Positions 33,070-41,564 of a stretch of DNA of 51,805 nucleotides are shown piece after piece. The notes under the pieces are model-generated. The model was not told the DNA's origin and made no database searches. It worked only from the letters and a program-made list of their open reading frames with translations. How positions within the stretch are numbered: position 1 is the first letter of the stretch; each line of letters begins with the position of its first letter. The translations under genes were made by a program, and so were the position numbers. Source of the stretch: Acidimicrobiaceae bacterium (lineage in GTDB: Bacteria; Actinomycetota; Acidimicrobiia; Acidimicrobiales; Bog-793); assembly GCA_003140595.1 (NCBI GenBank), contig PLKG01000163.1, positions 1-51,805 on the forward strand, given 5' to 3'.

Positions 33070-33396
33070 ATGGGCAATCTGGATCGGTCCGGAATCAGAA
33101 GGGCCGCCAAGCTCCTTGCGAAGGCGGCGAGCACGGACTCTGACGACGAGGCGATCGCCCTGACGTTGCGTTCCTACTCTCTCTTGGCCGATGCAATCAA
33201 TGCCTACGACCTCGCCTGTGCCGGGACCCGTCGTCATGAACGGCGTCGGCTCCGGGACAGGCGGTCGGGAATTCGTGGCTCCGCCGAACCTTCAGGGAAA
33301 GTCCCGAACCCCGATCAGGACACGGCCGTGAACGGCTACGTGCGGCTCGGCAACGGCGGCGTCCGAGCTGAGGGCTCGGTCGACTTCTCTTTGTGA
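33070..33396 (+). CDS. Small hypothetical protein
   Basis: 108 residues; not recognised. The N-terminal half is probably helical (GIRRAAKLLAKAASTDSDDE, then AIALTLRSYSLLADAINAYD). The C-terminal half is basic and low in hydrophobics and may be disordered. The start ATG has a GAGGCAGG purine run just upstream. The strongest support for a real gene is that its start region and first codons recur in decayed form on the other side of larA. Confidence 0.45.
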   Translation: MGNLDRSGIRRAAKLLAKAASTDSDDEAIALTLRSYSLLADAINAYDLACAGTRRHERRRLRDRRSGIRGSAEPSGKVPNPDQDTAVNGYVRLGNGGVRAEGSVDFSL

Positions 33397-33591
33397 GCGG
33401 TGAGTTTCACCCTGGCGCAAGGCGCGTATCTCGGCTCATCGCGCCCTTGCCCGGACAATTCGAACGTGCTCCCGCCCGCCCAGCAGGCGTGGCTCAGGCC
33501 TGCGTGATCAACTGGGACAACCGGGCTCTGACAGGCCGTTGAGCGATGGCAAATAGCGAGCTTGGCGCCGTGATCGACCAAGAAACTCGCA

Positions 33592-33956
33592 TTGACGTCC
33601 CTGCGAGTCTGGCGATCCACAGAGCTGCTCGAGCGACTGCCCGACCCGGAGTTCTGCGAGATCAGTGCTCGGGCAAGCTCTGGAATCGAGCCGAGGTTGT
33701 GCAGGCACTCACCGCGGAGTCATCCGAAGGCCAGGGCACCGTCGAAGTGACACAGATGGAGACAAGGGTCCTCGGCCCTGGTCTTGTCTTGCTAACTCAC
33801 GTGTCGAGTCGGGTCGGGCGTCGGGCCTGTCGAGGCGCTCTGTGGCGGCGCTCGGACGATCCCTGGCGGCTCCTCTTCCATCAAGGCACTCCGTTCGAAG
33901 TGGGCGCAGCGCTCGCGGCGCCCACGGACTCTTCTGACACACGTCGCGACAAGTGA
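33592..33956 (+). pseudogene. Frameshifted DUF4440 / NTF2-like gene
   Basis: The C-terminal half, in one frame, reads GKLWNRAEVVQAL, METRVLGPGLVLLTHVSSR and ALWRRSDDPWRLLFHQGTPF, a clear DUF4440 (SnoaL/NTF2-like) pattern. The matching N-terminal part, STELLERLPDPEFCEISA, lies in a different frame just upstream; the switch is near 33668. The two halves join well if one base is gained or lost there. Either a genuine pseudogene or a sequencing error. The intact-frame protein starting at ATG 33546 would have a non-homologous N-terminus. Confidence 0.6.
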
Positions 33957-34007
33957 ACTTCCGATACCGGTTCTCACCGCCGTCGACTCGCCGACCGGGC
34001 GAGGCGA

Positions 34008-35552
34008 TCAGCCGGAGACGACGGACTCCGCCACGACGAGCAGCTCGGACCCCGACATCGTCCGGTCGCTGACCGGTGCCCCGGGCTGCAACTGGTGCCG
34101 CGAGGCGCGGATCAGCACACCGGCGGCCAGAGCGGCGGCCGCGAGCAGAACGCCGCTCACCGTGAACGCGGTGGTGTAACCGTGGACCGCCGCCTTCTGC
34201 AGCGCGTCGCCGGCGTGTGCGTGGGCGGCCAGATAGCTAACCCCGGCGGAGGCGGCCACCGTGTTCAACAGTGCCGTGCCGAGCGACCCACCGACCTGCT
34301 GGGTCGTGTTGACGAGGGCACTTGCCACTCCGGCGTCCGCGGGATCGACGCCCACCAAGGCCGTGGAGGACATCGGGACGAATGTCATCCCCATTCCGAG
34401 GCTGACCAGCAACTGGGGCGGCAGGACGTGGGCCATGTAGGTGCTGTGGACGCTCAGGCCTGTGAACCACATCAGCCCGCCGGCTGCCAGGCACAACCCG
34501 ATCACCATCAAGGCGCGCGGGCCCAAACGGGGAAGCAGCTTGGTAGCCAGGCCCGCGCCGACGATGATCCCCCCCGAGAAGGGAAGAAAGGCGAACCCCG
34601 TCTTAAGGACCGAGTACCTCAGGGTCTCCTGCAGGAAGTAGGTGAGGAACAGGAAGGTTCCCAACAAGGCACTGCCCACCAGGAGCGAGGCGAGGAACGA
34701 CCCGCCCCGATTGCGGTCGAGGATGACACGCATCGGTAGCAGCGGGTGCGACGAGCGCAACTCGATCACGAGGAACGAGCCAAGGGCGGCGGCTGCTCCG
34801 GCCAGTAGTCCAAGGGTGAGTGGTGCCCCCCACCCGTCAGTGCCGGCGGTCGTGAAGCCGTATACGAGGAGGAAGAAACCGCCCGTCACCGAGACAGCTC
34901 CAGGGATGTCGTAACCGGCGCGCACGTGCACACGGCTCTCTTTGATGTAGCGCGTGGCCCCCAGCACCGCAGCCACGGCTATCGGCGCGTTGATCAGAAG
35001 CGTCCACCGCCATGAAGCCAGCTGGGTCAAGGTACCGCCGAGGACGAGGCCTATGGCGGCACCGCCGCCGGCGATGGCGCCGTAGATGCCAAAGGCGCGG
35101 GCACGCTCGCGGACCTCGGTGAAGGTCGTTGTGAGCAGCGACAACGAGGCTGGCGCCATGAGGGCCGCAAAGGCACCCTGCAAGGCCCTGGCACCGAAGA
35201 GCATGGCCGCGTCCTGGGCGAGGCCGCCCAGCGCCGAAGCGGCGCCGAAGCCGATGAGCCCCACGATGAAGATGCGGCGGCGACCGAGGTAGTCGGCGAT
35301 CCGCCCGCCGAGAAGCAGGAGGCTGCCGAACGCGAGGGTATAGGCGCTCAGTACCCACTGGCGGTCGGCGGTCGAGATGTTCAGGGCTCTTTGGGCCGAC
35401 GGCAGGGCGACGACCACGACGGACGCGTCGAGCACGATCATCAGCTGGGCCACGGCGATCACCGCCAAAGACCACCACCGTCTCGGATCGGGCTCGAGGA
35501 TCGCTAGTCTCGTGGCAGACGTGGTCTCGACTGCGGTCGGGTCGTCGGTCAT
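34008..35552 (-). CDS. DHA2-family MFS drug efflux transporter (14 TM)
   Basis: 514 residues, with about 14 hydrophobic helices expected for the EmrB/QacA group. Motif C/D1 region LMIVLDASVVVVALPSAQRAL with the conserved Asp in helix 1, motif A GGRIADYLGRRRIFIVG, and GALGxAIGLVLGG-like motif C (GAIAGGGAAIGLVLGG). It likely exports lipophilic compounds by proton antiport. ATG 35552 is chosen, with a GGGGGAT purine run upstream; the open frame continues above it across the promoter. The divergent TetR gene and the palindrome inside its promoter indicate repression by that regulator. Confidence 0.93.
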   Translation of the reverse strand: MTDDPTAVETTSATRLAILEPDPRRWWSLAVIAVAQLMIVLDASVVVVALPSAQRALNISTADRQWVLSAYTLAFGSLLLLGGRIADYLGRRRIFIVGLIGFGAASALGGLAQDAAMLFGARALQGAFAALMAPASLSLLTTTFTEVRERARAFGIYGAIAGGGAAIGLVLGGTLTQLASWRWTLLINAPIAVAAVLGATRYIKESRVHVRAGYDIPGAVSVTGGFFLLVYGFTTAGTDGWGAPLTLGLLAGAAAALGSFLVIELRSSHPLLPMRVILDRNRGGSFLASLLVGSALLGTFLFLTYFLQETLRYSVLKTGFAFLPFSGGIIVGAGLATKLLPRLGPRALMVIGLCLAAGGLMWFTGLSVHSTYMAHVLPPQLLVSLGMGMTFVPMSSTALVGVDPADAGVASALVNTTQQVGGSLGTALLNTVAASAGVSYLAAHAHAGDALQKAAVHGYTTAFTVSGVLLAAAALAAGVLIRASRHQLQPGAPVSDRTMSGSELLVVAESVVSG

Positions 35553-35589
35553 CGGGATCCCCCTCTTCCGGTGGCTCACGCCGGCCTCG

Positions 35590-35606
35590 CTCCGATATAT
35601 TCGGAG
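35590..35606. promoter_or_regulatory. Second inverted repeat in the MFS/TetR spacer
   Basis: CTCCGA-TATAT-TCGGAG, a 6-5-6 inverted repeat downstream of the predicted efflux-gene transcription start. It could be a second operator or an mRNA leader hairpin. Confidence 0.45.
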
Positions 35607-35628
35607 TGATGGCTCCGTTTCAGCTAAC

Positions 35629-35658
35629 ACTATACGGAACGCGCGTTCCGTTTGTCAA
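35629..35658 (-). promoter_or_regulatory. Efflux-pump promoter with 18-bp TetR-type operator in the spacer
   Basis: On the minus strand TTGACA (35658-35653) and TATAGT (35634-35629) are 18 bases apart. The spacer is almost exactly the perfect palindrome ACGGAACGCGCGTTCCGT (35634-35651). A dimer bound there would block RNA polymerase; this is the standard position for TetR-family repressors of efflux pumps. Confidence 0.75.
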
Positions 35659-35679
35659 CGGGTCCGGGAGATAGCTGCG

Positions 35680-36273
35680 GTGAAGACCGAGCCCGGGGAG
35701 ATCCCGCACATGCGCTCGGACGCGATGCGCAACCGCGAGCGAATCCTCGAGGCGGCCGAGGCGGCCTTCTCGGCCGATGGCGTTTCCGTACCAATCGACA
35801 CAGTGGCCGAACGGGCCGGAGTTGGTGTGGGGACCGTCTATCGCCACTTCCCCACCAAGGAGGACCTTTTCGAGGCCATTGTCATGACGCGTCTCGAGGG
35901 CCTGCTTGCTTTGGCCCGGGACGAGGCGACTGCCGAGCTTCCCGGCAAGGCTCTGTTCTCGTACCTGCAGGAGTTCGCCCGCCAGGCCTCAGCCAAGCAC
36001 GACCTGTTCGACGCCATGGGCGCTGCCGGGATCGACTTCAAGACACGTTGTGCTGAGAAGCTCGAAGAGATGAAGGCGCGTATCGGGATACTCCTATCAC
36101 GGGCGCAAGCTGCCGGTTCGGTCCGGCAGGACACCTCGGTCGATGAGCTCATCGGCCTCGTCGTCGGGTCATGCCACGCGGCTTCACTGGCCGGCCTGGA
36201 CGACGACGCATGTAGGCGCATGGTGGGAATCGTCTGTGACGGCATGCGGGTGCCGGCCGCGACCTATCGCTGA
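35680..36273 (+). CDS. TetR-family transcriptional regulator
   Basis: 197 residues from GTG 35680. The helix-turn-helix is canonical: RNRERILEAAEAAFSADGVSVPIDTVAERAGVG then GTVYRHFPTKEDLFEAI (key residues VGTVYRHF). The C-terminal helical ligand domain ends DDDACRRMVGIVCDGMR. GTG with GGGAG about ten bases upstream is taken; ATG 35710 is equally possible. It is divergent from the DHA2 pump and probably represses it through the spacer palindrome, releasing on binding a pump substrate (inference). Confidence 0.92.
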   Translation: MKTEPGEIPHMRSDAMRNRERILEAAEAAFSADGVSVPIDTVAERAGVGVGTVYRHFPTKEDLFEAIVMTRLEGLLALARDEATAELPGKALFSYLQEFARQASAKHDLFDAMGAAGIDFKTRCAEKLEEMKARIGILLSRAQAAGSVRQDTSVDELIGLVVGSCHAASLAGLDDDACRRMVGIVCDGMRVPAATYR

Positions 36274-36551
36274 CAGAGCCCAACGAGGCCGACCTAGGCG
36301 CTCGTCAAGTGTCCGCGAGAATTATGGCGACCTGACTGACAGAATCGGAAGGGGCGCCCAGCTTCGGCTCATTGAACAGATCAGCAACTACCCGGCTTTT
36401 CCACCATTCACGCCTAGTTCACGCAGAGTTAACCGCACAGGTCGCGCTCGTGGCCGGATGTCTCCTCTTTACTTGTTATAACAATCATGTGACCAATACT
36501 TCCGTTAACGGCCATCCGGCGAGACGATCTCGACCCTGCTCGGCAGCTCCA

Positions 36552-37028
36552 ATGCGGATCGCGCTCGTGGCCCATGACAACAAGAAGGCGGACCTTGTCG
36601 AATGGGCGCGCGCCAACCGGACCACCCTCTCGCATCACGCGCTTCTCGCCACCAGCAGTACCGGCGAACTGCTGGAAGCCGAACTCGGGTTTCCGGTGGA
36701 TCGTTTGCACAGTGGTCCGCTGGGCGGGGACCTTCAGCTCGGGGCAAAGATCACCGAAGGCGGCGTCGACTTGCTTTTCTTCTTCTGGGATCCGCTCGAG
36801 CCTCAACCTCATGACCCCGATGTGAAGGCGCTCCTACGTATCGCCGTGGTTTGGAACATTCCGGTCGCGTGCAACCGTGCATCTGCGGACTTCCTGATCA
36901 CCTCACCGTTGTTCGACGGCGATTACCACAGGATTGTGCCTGAGTACCCGGCTACGACCAGAATGAGGGACTCCTCAATCGGTGACCGGCTCGATCAGCT
37001 GGCAGCTTCTGGTCACCGCCAGATCTGA
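36552..37028 (+). CDS. mgsA: Methylglyoxal synthase
   Basis: 158 residues: [47 protein letters not shown], and [23 protein letters not shown], with catalytic Asp in the family DPLxxxPHxPDV motif, then [17 protein letters not shown]. It converts dihydroxyacetone phosphate to methylglyoxal and phosphate, a bypass of lower glycolysis under phosphate limitation or sugar stress. The usual GTTG of the phosphate-binding TGTTG loop is varied here to SSTGE. The start is ATG 36552 by family alignment, without a clear ribosome binding site; the frame is open upstream. Single gene. Confidence 0.92.
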   Translation: MRIALVAHDNKKADLVEWARANRTTLSHHALLATSSTGELLEAELGFPVDRLHSGPLGGDLQLGAKITEGGVDLLFFFWDPLEPQPHDPDVKALLRIAVVWNIPVACNRASADFLITSPLFDGDYHRIVPEYPATTRMRDSSIGDRLDQLAASGHRQI

Positions 37029-37389
37029 TCGGCAGTGCGCGGGCGGCCCAGCTGCTCCTCCAGCAAGAAGGTCAGACCTAGATCCGATCTCGGTCAGAGC
37101 GCAATTCGCGCGTTGATCGGCCACGGCGAACGGGGGCGACTGAGAACCCGTAGCGGGCCTTCACCAAGCTGGCGAAAGATACGAACAGCTCGTGCGGCGA
37201 CTCGGTGAGGGTCCACACGTCTCGCAGACCAGGTGGGAAAGGCCAGGTGGCGCCATGCCGACGCCTCCTTGCCGTCGGAATGCACCGACGACACCAAGTT
37301 CTTCGAGCTCCGCGACTACCACCTTGACAGGACCGACTTCGGTCCTTGTCGGCTCTTGCGGATCGGTCCCGGTTTCGTCCAGCTCGCTA
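37029..37389. other. Intergenic spacer upstream of the nickel transporter
   Basis: 361 bases with small open frames on both strands, none with recognisable protein pattern or good start signal. GACAGGACCGACTTCGGTCC contains a small perfect GGACCGA/TCGGTCC-like hairpin that could belong to a leader or regulatory RNA, but no known riboswitch class was recognised. Confidence 0.35.
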
Positions 37390-37417
37390 TTGCGTTCAGT
37401 TCGCAAATAGCTAGACT
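37390..37417 (+). promoter_or_regulatory. Candidate Nur-type operator and promoter of the NiCoT gene
   Basis: TTGCGT-TCAGT-TCGCAA is an inverted repeat with 5-base spacer, close to the actinobacterial Nur (nickel-responsive Fur-family) consensus TTGCAA-N5-TTGCAA. Its left half overlaps a possible -35 (TTGCGT), followed after 16 bases by a weak -10, TAGACT (37412-37417). The flanks extend the dyad (GCTATTGCG / CGCAAATAGC). Confidence 0.5.
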
Positions 37418-37468
37418 ACACAGCAAAGTCGACCGCCAGCTTTCGAAAGCCTTTGTGGGGAGGGGCGC

Positions 37469-38668
37469 ATGGCAATCACAGCCGACGGCAGATTCGCCGG
37501 ACGCCTGAGGACGGTCCAGGACGCGCTGACTCCGAGGGAGTGGGGCAGAGTCGGAGCGATGACAGGCATCGTCGTCGGCCTCAACGTGCTCGGGTGGACG
37601 ATGTTGACCGCCGCGACCGGCCACCACTACCACCTGAGCAAGACCGACGTCTTCGGGCTCGGGACAGGCGTGCTCGCCTACACCCTCGGGATGCGCCACG
37701 CGTTCGACGCGGACCACATCTCGGCGATCGACAACACGACTCGCAAGCTCATGGCCGACGGGAAGCGCCCGCTCAGCGTCGGGTTCTTCTTCTCGCTCGG
37801 ACACTCGACGATCGTGTTCCTCCTCGCCGTGCTTCTCAACTTCGGTATCCGCGACCTGGACAGCCAGGTGAAGTCCGGCACGTCGGGTCTCCATCAGTGG
37901 ACCACCGTGGTCGGGACCTCGGTTTCGGGCTTCTTCCTCTATCTCATCGCCGGGCTCAACATCGTCATCCTCTTCTCGATCCTCCACGTCTTCCGCGATC
38001 TGCGAAAGGGGACCTTTGACGAGAACGAGCTCGATGAGCAGCTGAACAAGCGGGGTCTCATGAACCGCTTGCTCGGGGGATTCGCCCGCAAGATCGACTC
38101 CCCGTGGAAGATGTATCCGGTGGGCGTCCTGTTCGGGCTCGGCTTCGACACCGCCACCGAAGTGGCGCTGCTCGTGCTGTCGGGGACGGCGGTCGCGAGC
38201 GGGCTGCCGTTCTATGCGATCTTGTCGTTGCCTGTGCTGTTCGCCGCGGGAATGTGCCTGTTTGACACCCTGGACGGTTGTTTCATGAACTTCGCCTACG
38301 GATGGGCGTTCTCCAGGCCGATCCGGAAGGTGTACTACAACATCATCATCACCGGGCTCTCGGTCGCCGTCGCGTTCGTCATCGGGACGATCGAGATCGT
38401 CGGGCTCCTCTCGACCGAGTTCGACCTGCACGGCGCATTCTGGGACACCATGGCGAACTTCAACATCAACCGGGCCGGATTCATCATCGTGGGAATGTTC
38501 GTGGTCACCTGGGTGATCGCCCTTGCTATCTGGCGGTTCGGTCATATCGAGTCACGGTGGGACCGTTCCGCCGCTCTGGCCAGGTCCGAGAGCGCGACTT
38601 CGCTTCGAATGGAACGAGGCCTCGAGGGCGTGGATCCCTATGAGCCCGCGTGGGCCGAGGCCGAATAG
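37469..38668 (+). CDS. NiCoT-family nickel/cobalt permease
   Basis: 399 residues, about eight membrane helices. Signature motif in helix 2 LGMRHAFDADHISAIDNTTR (HX4DH), plus SVGFFFSLGHSTIVFLLA, LFGLGFDTATEVALLVLSG and FAAGMCLFDTLDGCFMNFAYGWAF, the four conserved NiCoT motifs. It imports Ni2+ and/or Co2+ with high affinity; selectivity cannot be told by eye. ATG has GGGGAGGGG upstream. The Nur-like site in front suggests nickel-responsive repression. Nickel users in the window: the LarA homologue. Confidence 0.95.
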   Translation: MAITADGRFAGRLRTVQDALTPREWGRVGAMTGIVVGLNVLGWTMLTAATGHHYHLSKTDVFGLGTGVLAYTLGMRHAFDADHISAIDNTTRKLMADGKRPLSVGFFFSLGHSTIVFLLAVLLNFGIRDLDSQVKSGTSGLHQWTTVVGTSVSGFFLYLIAGLNIVILFSILHVFRDLRKGTFDENELDEQLNKRGLMNRLLGGFARKIDSPWKMYPVGVLFGLGFDTATEVALLVLSGTAVASGLPFYAILSLPVLFAAGMCLFDTLDGCFMNFAYGWAFSRPIRKVYYNIIITGLSVAVAFVIGTIEIVGLLSTEFDLHGAFWDTMANFNINRAGFIIVGMFVVTWVIALAIWRFGHIESRWDRSAALARSESATSLRMERGLEGVDPYEPAWAEAE

Positions 38669-38739
38669 AACCGCATCCGGAGCACCGCCGCGGACCTGAC
38701 CGCGATGCGGCGCGCACGTGTCGGCCGATTCTCCGGTTC

Positions 38740-40090
38740 CTATCGCACCTCTACAGCGTCGACACCGAGCCGCGGGGTTCTCGGGACGTCGTAGAACCGG
38801 ATACGGATGCCCGAGTGAAGTCGGGTCGCCGTGATGCAGGTCGAGACATGGGTCCACTGGTTGCGGCCCGGGAGCGGCCCGAAGCTCACCGACGAAGACT
38901 GGCTCGTCGAATCACCGTACAACCAGATCGTCATCTGGCCCCGTGCCCCTGAGCGAGCAGCAGCCGTCACGACCTCGGCATCGGCGCAGAAACTCTCACC
39001 TGCGCTCGTCGGCAGGGAGATGTCCTGATAGATACCACCGCCGAGGGCCGAAGCACTGACAACCCCGAACCCGTTGCCCTCATACTGGCTGGTCACCAGC
39101 TTGCCCGCCGGCATGATCGCGAAGTGTGTGTAGCTCGTTGTCCGCCAGCCATTGCCGTCGCGCCGGTTGAAGCCACCGTTGTCCACGAAGGACTGGTAGA
39201 GATCAACGGCGTCGACGCCTAGCCGCGGCGCCTTCGGGACGTCGTAGAACTGGACACGGATCTCCGAATGCGGTCCGGTCGCTGTCACGCAGGTCGAGAC
39301 GTGGGTCCATTGGTTCCTGCCACCAAGAGGCCCGAAGTTCACCGAGGACGAGTCGTTCCTGGACTCGCCGAGCAGCCGCAGGCTCATGTGACCCCGCGCG
39401 CCCGGATGAGCCGCCGCCGTGACGACCTCGGCGTCGGCACAGAGACTGTCTCCGGCCCTGGTCGCGAGGAAGATGTCTTGATAGATGCCCCCGCCGGAGC
39501 TCGAGGTGCCCGTGAAAGCGAAGCCCTTGCCTTCGTACGGCTTGGTGGCCAGCTTGGCGCCCAGCTCGATCCCGAACCACGACTCGCTGGCGGATTGCCA
39601 GCCACCACTTCCAGGTTCGTCGAAACCACCGTCGACAACCAGCGACTGGTGAACGTCGACGGCGTCGATGCCGAGTCTGGCCGCTGTAGGAGCGTCGGAG
39701 AACCGGATGCGCAGGACCGAATGCGGTTGGGACGCCGTGACACAGGTCGAGACGTGAGTCCACTGGTTCTTGCCCGGAAGCGGCCCGAAAACCACCGACG
39801 ACTCTTGACTCCGGGACACGCCGAGGAGCCTCAGGGTCATGGCACCTCGCGCGCCTGAACGGCTTGCCGCTGTAACGACCTCGGCGTCTGCACAGAAGCT
39901 CTCACCCGCCCTGACGGGGAAGGAGATGTCCTGATACACACCGCCACCGACGACCGAGGTGCTGGTGAACAGCTTGCCGGCCGGCTCGATCTTGAGGCGT
40001 GAATGGCTCGTCTGCCAACCGCTGCCGTCCAGATGAGCGAACCCTGCGTCATTGACAAGAACAGCGTCGCGTACCCCGGGGCTGGCCAAG
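38740..40090 (-). repeat. Three in-frame tandem modules, 453-bp period
   Basis: The segment CAGGTCGAGAC within each module starts at 38837, 39290 and 39743, exactly 453 bases (151 codons) apart twice. DNA identity between modules is high over long stretches. The module nearest the CHAP domain lacks a short segment (PYEGKGF in the second module, QYEGNGF in the third). Confidence 0.85.
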
Positions 40091-41322
40091 GTGCTGGACG
40101 GCTGAGCCTGAAGCCACCCGGTTACAGGCATGCCGTCGTCCGGCTGGACGACGCCGTCGATGACGCCGAGGGTATTTGTGCCGTTTCCCCCGTCCATGTT
40201 CTGCTCGAGGACGTCGATCGTGCCGTTGCCGCTGGTGACGTCCGCGGCTGTGACCACCGCCGTGTGGCCTTCGTCCCAAGTCGGCTCCATGCTGAGGACG
40301 TCGCCCGGCTCCGGCACGCTCGTGCCGTCGTTGGCCATCTTCAGAAGATCGCCGCCGTCGGCGGGCGAATAGTCGGCGACGACCTCCGAGCCATTCGCCG
40401 GGTAGGGCCGCACGCCGTACTCGAGGTAGAGCCACCGCATCGACAGTTCGACGCATTCCCACTCGTACTGTCCCCAGGCATGTGGGAAGAACGCGACCGT
40501 CCTGTCCCAGCCGCCACGGTTCACGCCCGGGCCGCAAGCGGTAAGCCCGTCCCAGCTCGAGAGAGGAAACGACCCTGGGTCGTCGGCGGAGTCGCAGTTC
40601 CCACTCCACCACGGTGGAAACCGAACCGGCGGCGGATCAGTCGCGCTGGCCGCGACCAGGATCACGCGCTGGGTAACCGGCGCCGCCGGCCCTGGCTGGA
40701 TCAGGTCGCTGCCCGGAACTGTTGTGGGGGCCGAGATATTGACCGCAGTGACCGACGTGCCGGTCGCGAACGCCTCCTCGGCGCCCCGGTTGGACAAGCG
40801 TGGCTCGGCTGCCTGAATGACCCAGAGCCGGCCACCTGCGTCCGTCAGCCAAGACACGACCTCTGTCGCTTGTCGGCGCGGACCGAGCGCCACCTCGAGG
40901 GTCCGAGCCGAGCCTACGACGCGATGGCCGAAGATCATCGCCGTGGGCCGCACGAACCGGATCAGGCGCCCGGTCCCCGCGGCGCGGTACTCGCGAAGAT
41001 GCTGAGGTTCGACGATCCCTACGCCGGACATCGGGGCGGCCGAACCGTACGGGTAGGCATAGATCGTGAACGCCCGGTACGGCACATTGGTGACGGCCGC
41101 GGCGCCTTGAAGCACATTGCCTGGCCTCGAAGCGACGAAGGCCACAGCCGGAAGAGCCGGGGAGCGCACGGCGAGGGAGACCGCGTCGACAACTGTTCGG
41201 GCCGAGTACGAACCAGCTGCGGCGCGAATCGACGTGACGCCGATCTGCGTCGCGAGCGCGCTCACGAGCACCATCCCGGTGACGAGCGTCTCCATTCTCC
41301 AGGTACTTTTCTCGTAGCGCAC
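38740..41322 (-). CDS. Secreted CHAP-domain hydrolase with three tandem carbohydrate-binding-like modules
   Basis: 860 residues. N-terminal signal or anchor (METLVTGMVLVSALATQIGV), a region of unknown fold (about 40-240), then a CHAP amidase/peptidase domain with Cys290 (YEWECVELSMRWLYLEYG) and His353 (GDVLSMEPTWDEGHTAVVTA), followed by three modules of about 151 residues. Each module has GGGxYQDI, ESFCADAEVVTAA, NQWTHVSTC and RLGxDAVD, with a Cys pair likely disulfide-bonded, and resembles CBM4/9-like jelly rolls. A role in peptidoglycan cleavage or remodelling with polysaccharide binding is likely. GTG 41322 with GGGAG six bases upstream is chosen. Confidence 0.82.
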   Translation of the reverse strand: MRYEKSTWRMETLVTGMVLVSALATQIGVTSIRAAAGSYSARTVVDAVSLAVRSPALPAVAFVASRPGNVLQGAAAVTNVPYRAFTIYAYPYGSAAPMSGVGIVEPQHLREYRAAGTGRLIRFVRPTAMIFGHRVVGSARTLEVALGPRRQATEVVSWLTDAGGRLWVIQAAEPRLSNRGAEEAFATGTSVTAVNISAPTTVPGSDLIQPGPAAPVTQRVILVAASATDPPPVRFPPWWSGNCDSADDPGSFPLSSWDGLTACGPGVNRGGWDRTVAFFPHAWGQYEWECVELSMRWLYLEYGVRPYPANGSEVVADYSPADGGDLLKMANDGTSVPEPGDVLSMEPTWDEGHTAVVTAADVTSGNGTIDVLEQNMDGGNGTNTLGVIDGVVQPDDGMPVTGWLQAQPSSTLASPGVRDAVLVNDAGFAHLDGSGWQTSHSRLKIEPAGKLFTSTSVVGGGVYQDISFPVRAGESFCADAEVVTAASRSGARGAMTLRLLGVSRSQESSVVFGPLPGKNQWTHVSTCVTASQPHSVLRIRFSDAPTAARLGIDAVDVHQSLVVDGGFDEPGSGGWQSASESWFGIELGAKLATKPYEGKGFAFTGTSSSGGGIYQDIFLATRAGDSLCADAEVVTAAAHPGARGHMSLRLLGESRNDSSSVNFGPLGGRNQWTHVSTCVTATGPHSEIRVQFYDVPKAPRLGVDAVDLYQSFVDNGGFNRRDGNGWRTTSYTHFAIMPAGKLVTSQYEGNGFGVVSASALGGGIYQDISLPTSAGESFCADAEVVTAAARSGARGQMTIWLYGDSTSQSSSVSFGPLPGRNQWTHVSTCITATRLHSGIRIRFYDVPRTPRLGVDAVEVR

Positions 41323-41564
41323 GGAAGTCTCCCGATTTTGTTCGGCCCGACCCCGGGTTGGCTTCGGGACAGTATTGCGCGTGAGCCACGATGGTTCCAA
41401 CTGAAGATCGAAACCGGGGTCGGCGGAGCTCGACCAAGCACGGTCCGTTGCAGTTCGCGCGCCACCAGCGAGCGGCGCGAACGTTGGCTCTTGCACCCCG
41501 GGACGTTGCTCGTAGGCTTGGCCATCGTGACCCAAGGAGAGCTCGACACAGATTCGGCAGGGAC

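Noticed and set aside
37233-37508. A 91-codon open frame overlapping the NiCoT start
   Set aside because: No ribosome binding site or protein pattern. It overlaps the transporter's own strong start and the Nur-like operator region.
37316-38545. A 409-codon open frame antisense to the NiCoT gene
   Set aside because: Its composition is D/E/H/R/V-rich shadow coding produced by the GC-rich permease frame on the other strand. No family motif is visible, and the NiCoT gene is certain.
38690-38720. Hairpin between the convergent NiCoT and CHAP genes (CCGCATC/GATGCGG with inner CGCGG/CCGCG)
   Set aside because: Alternative pairings compete, and there is no T-run. It may be a terminator but is too ambiguous in GC-rich sequence to list as a feature.
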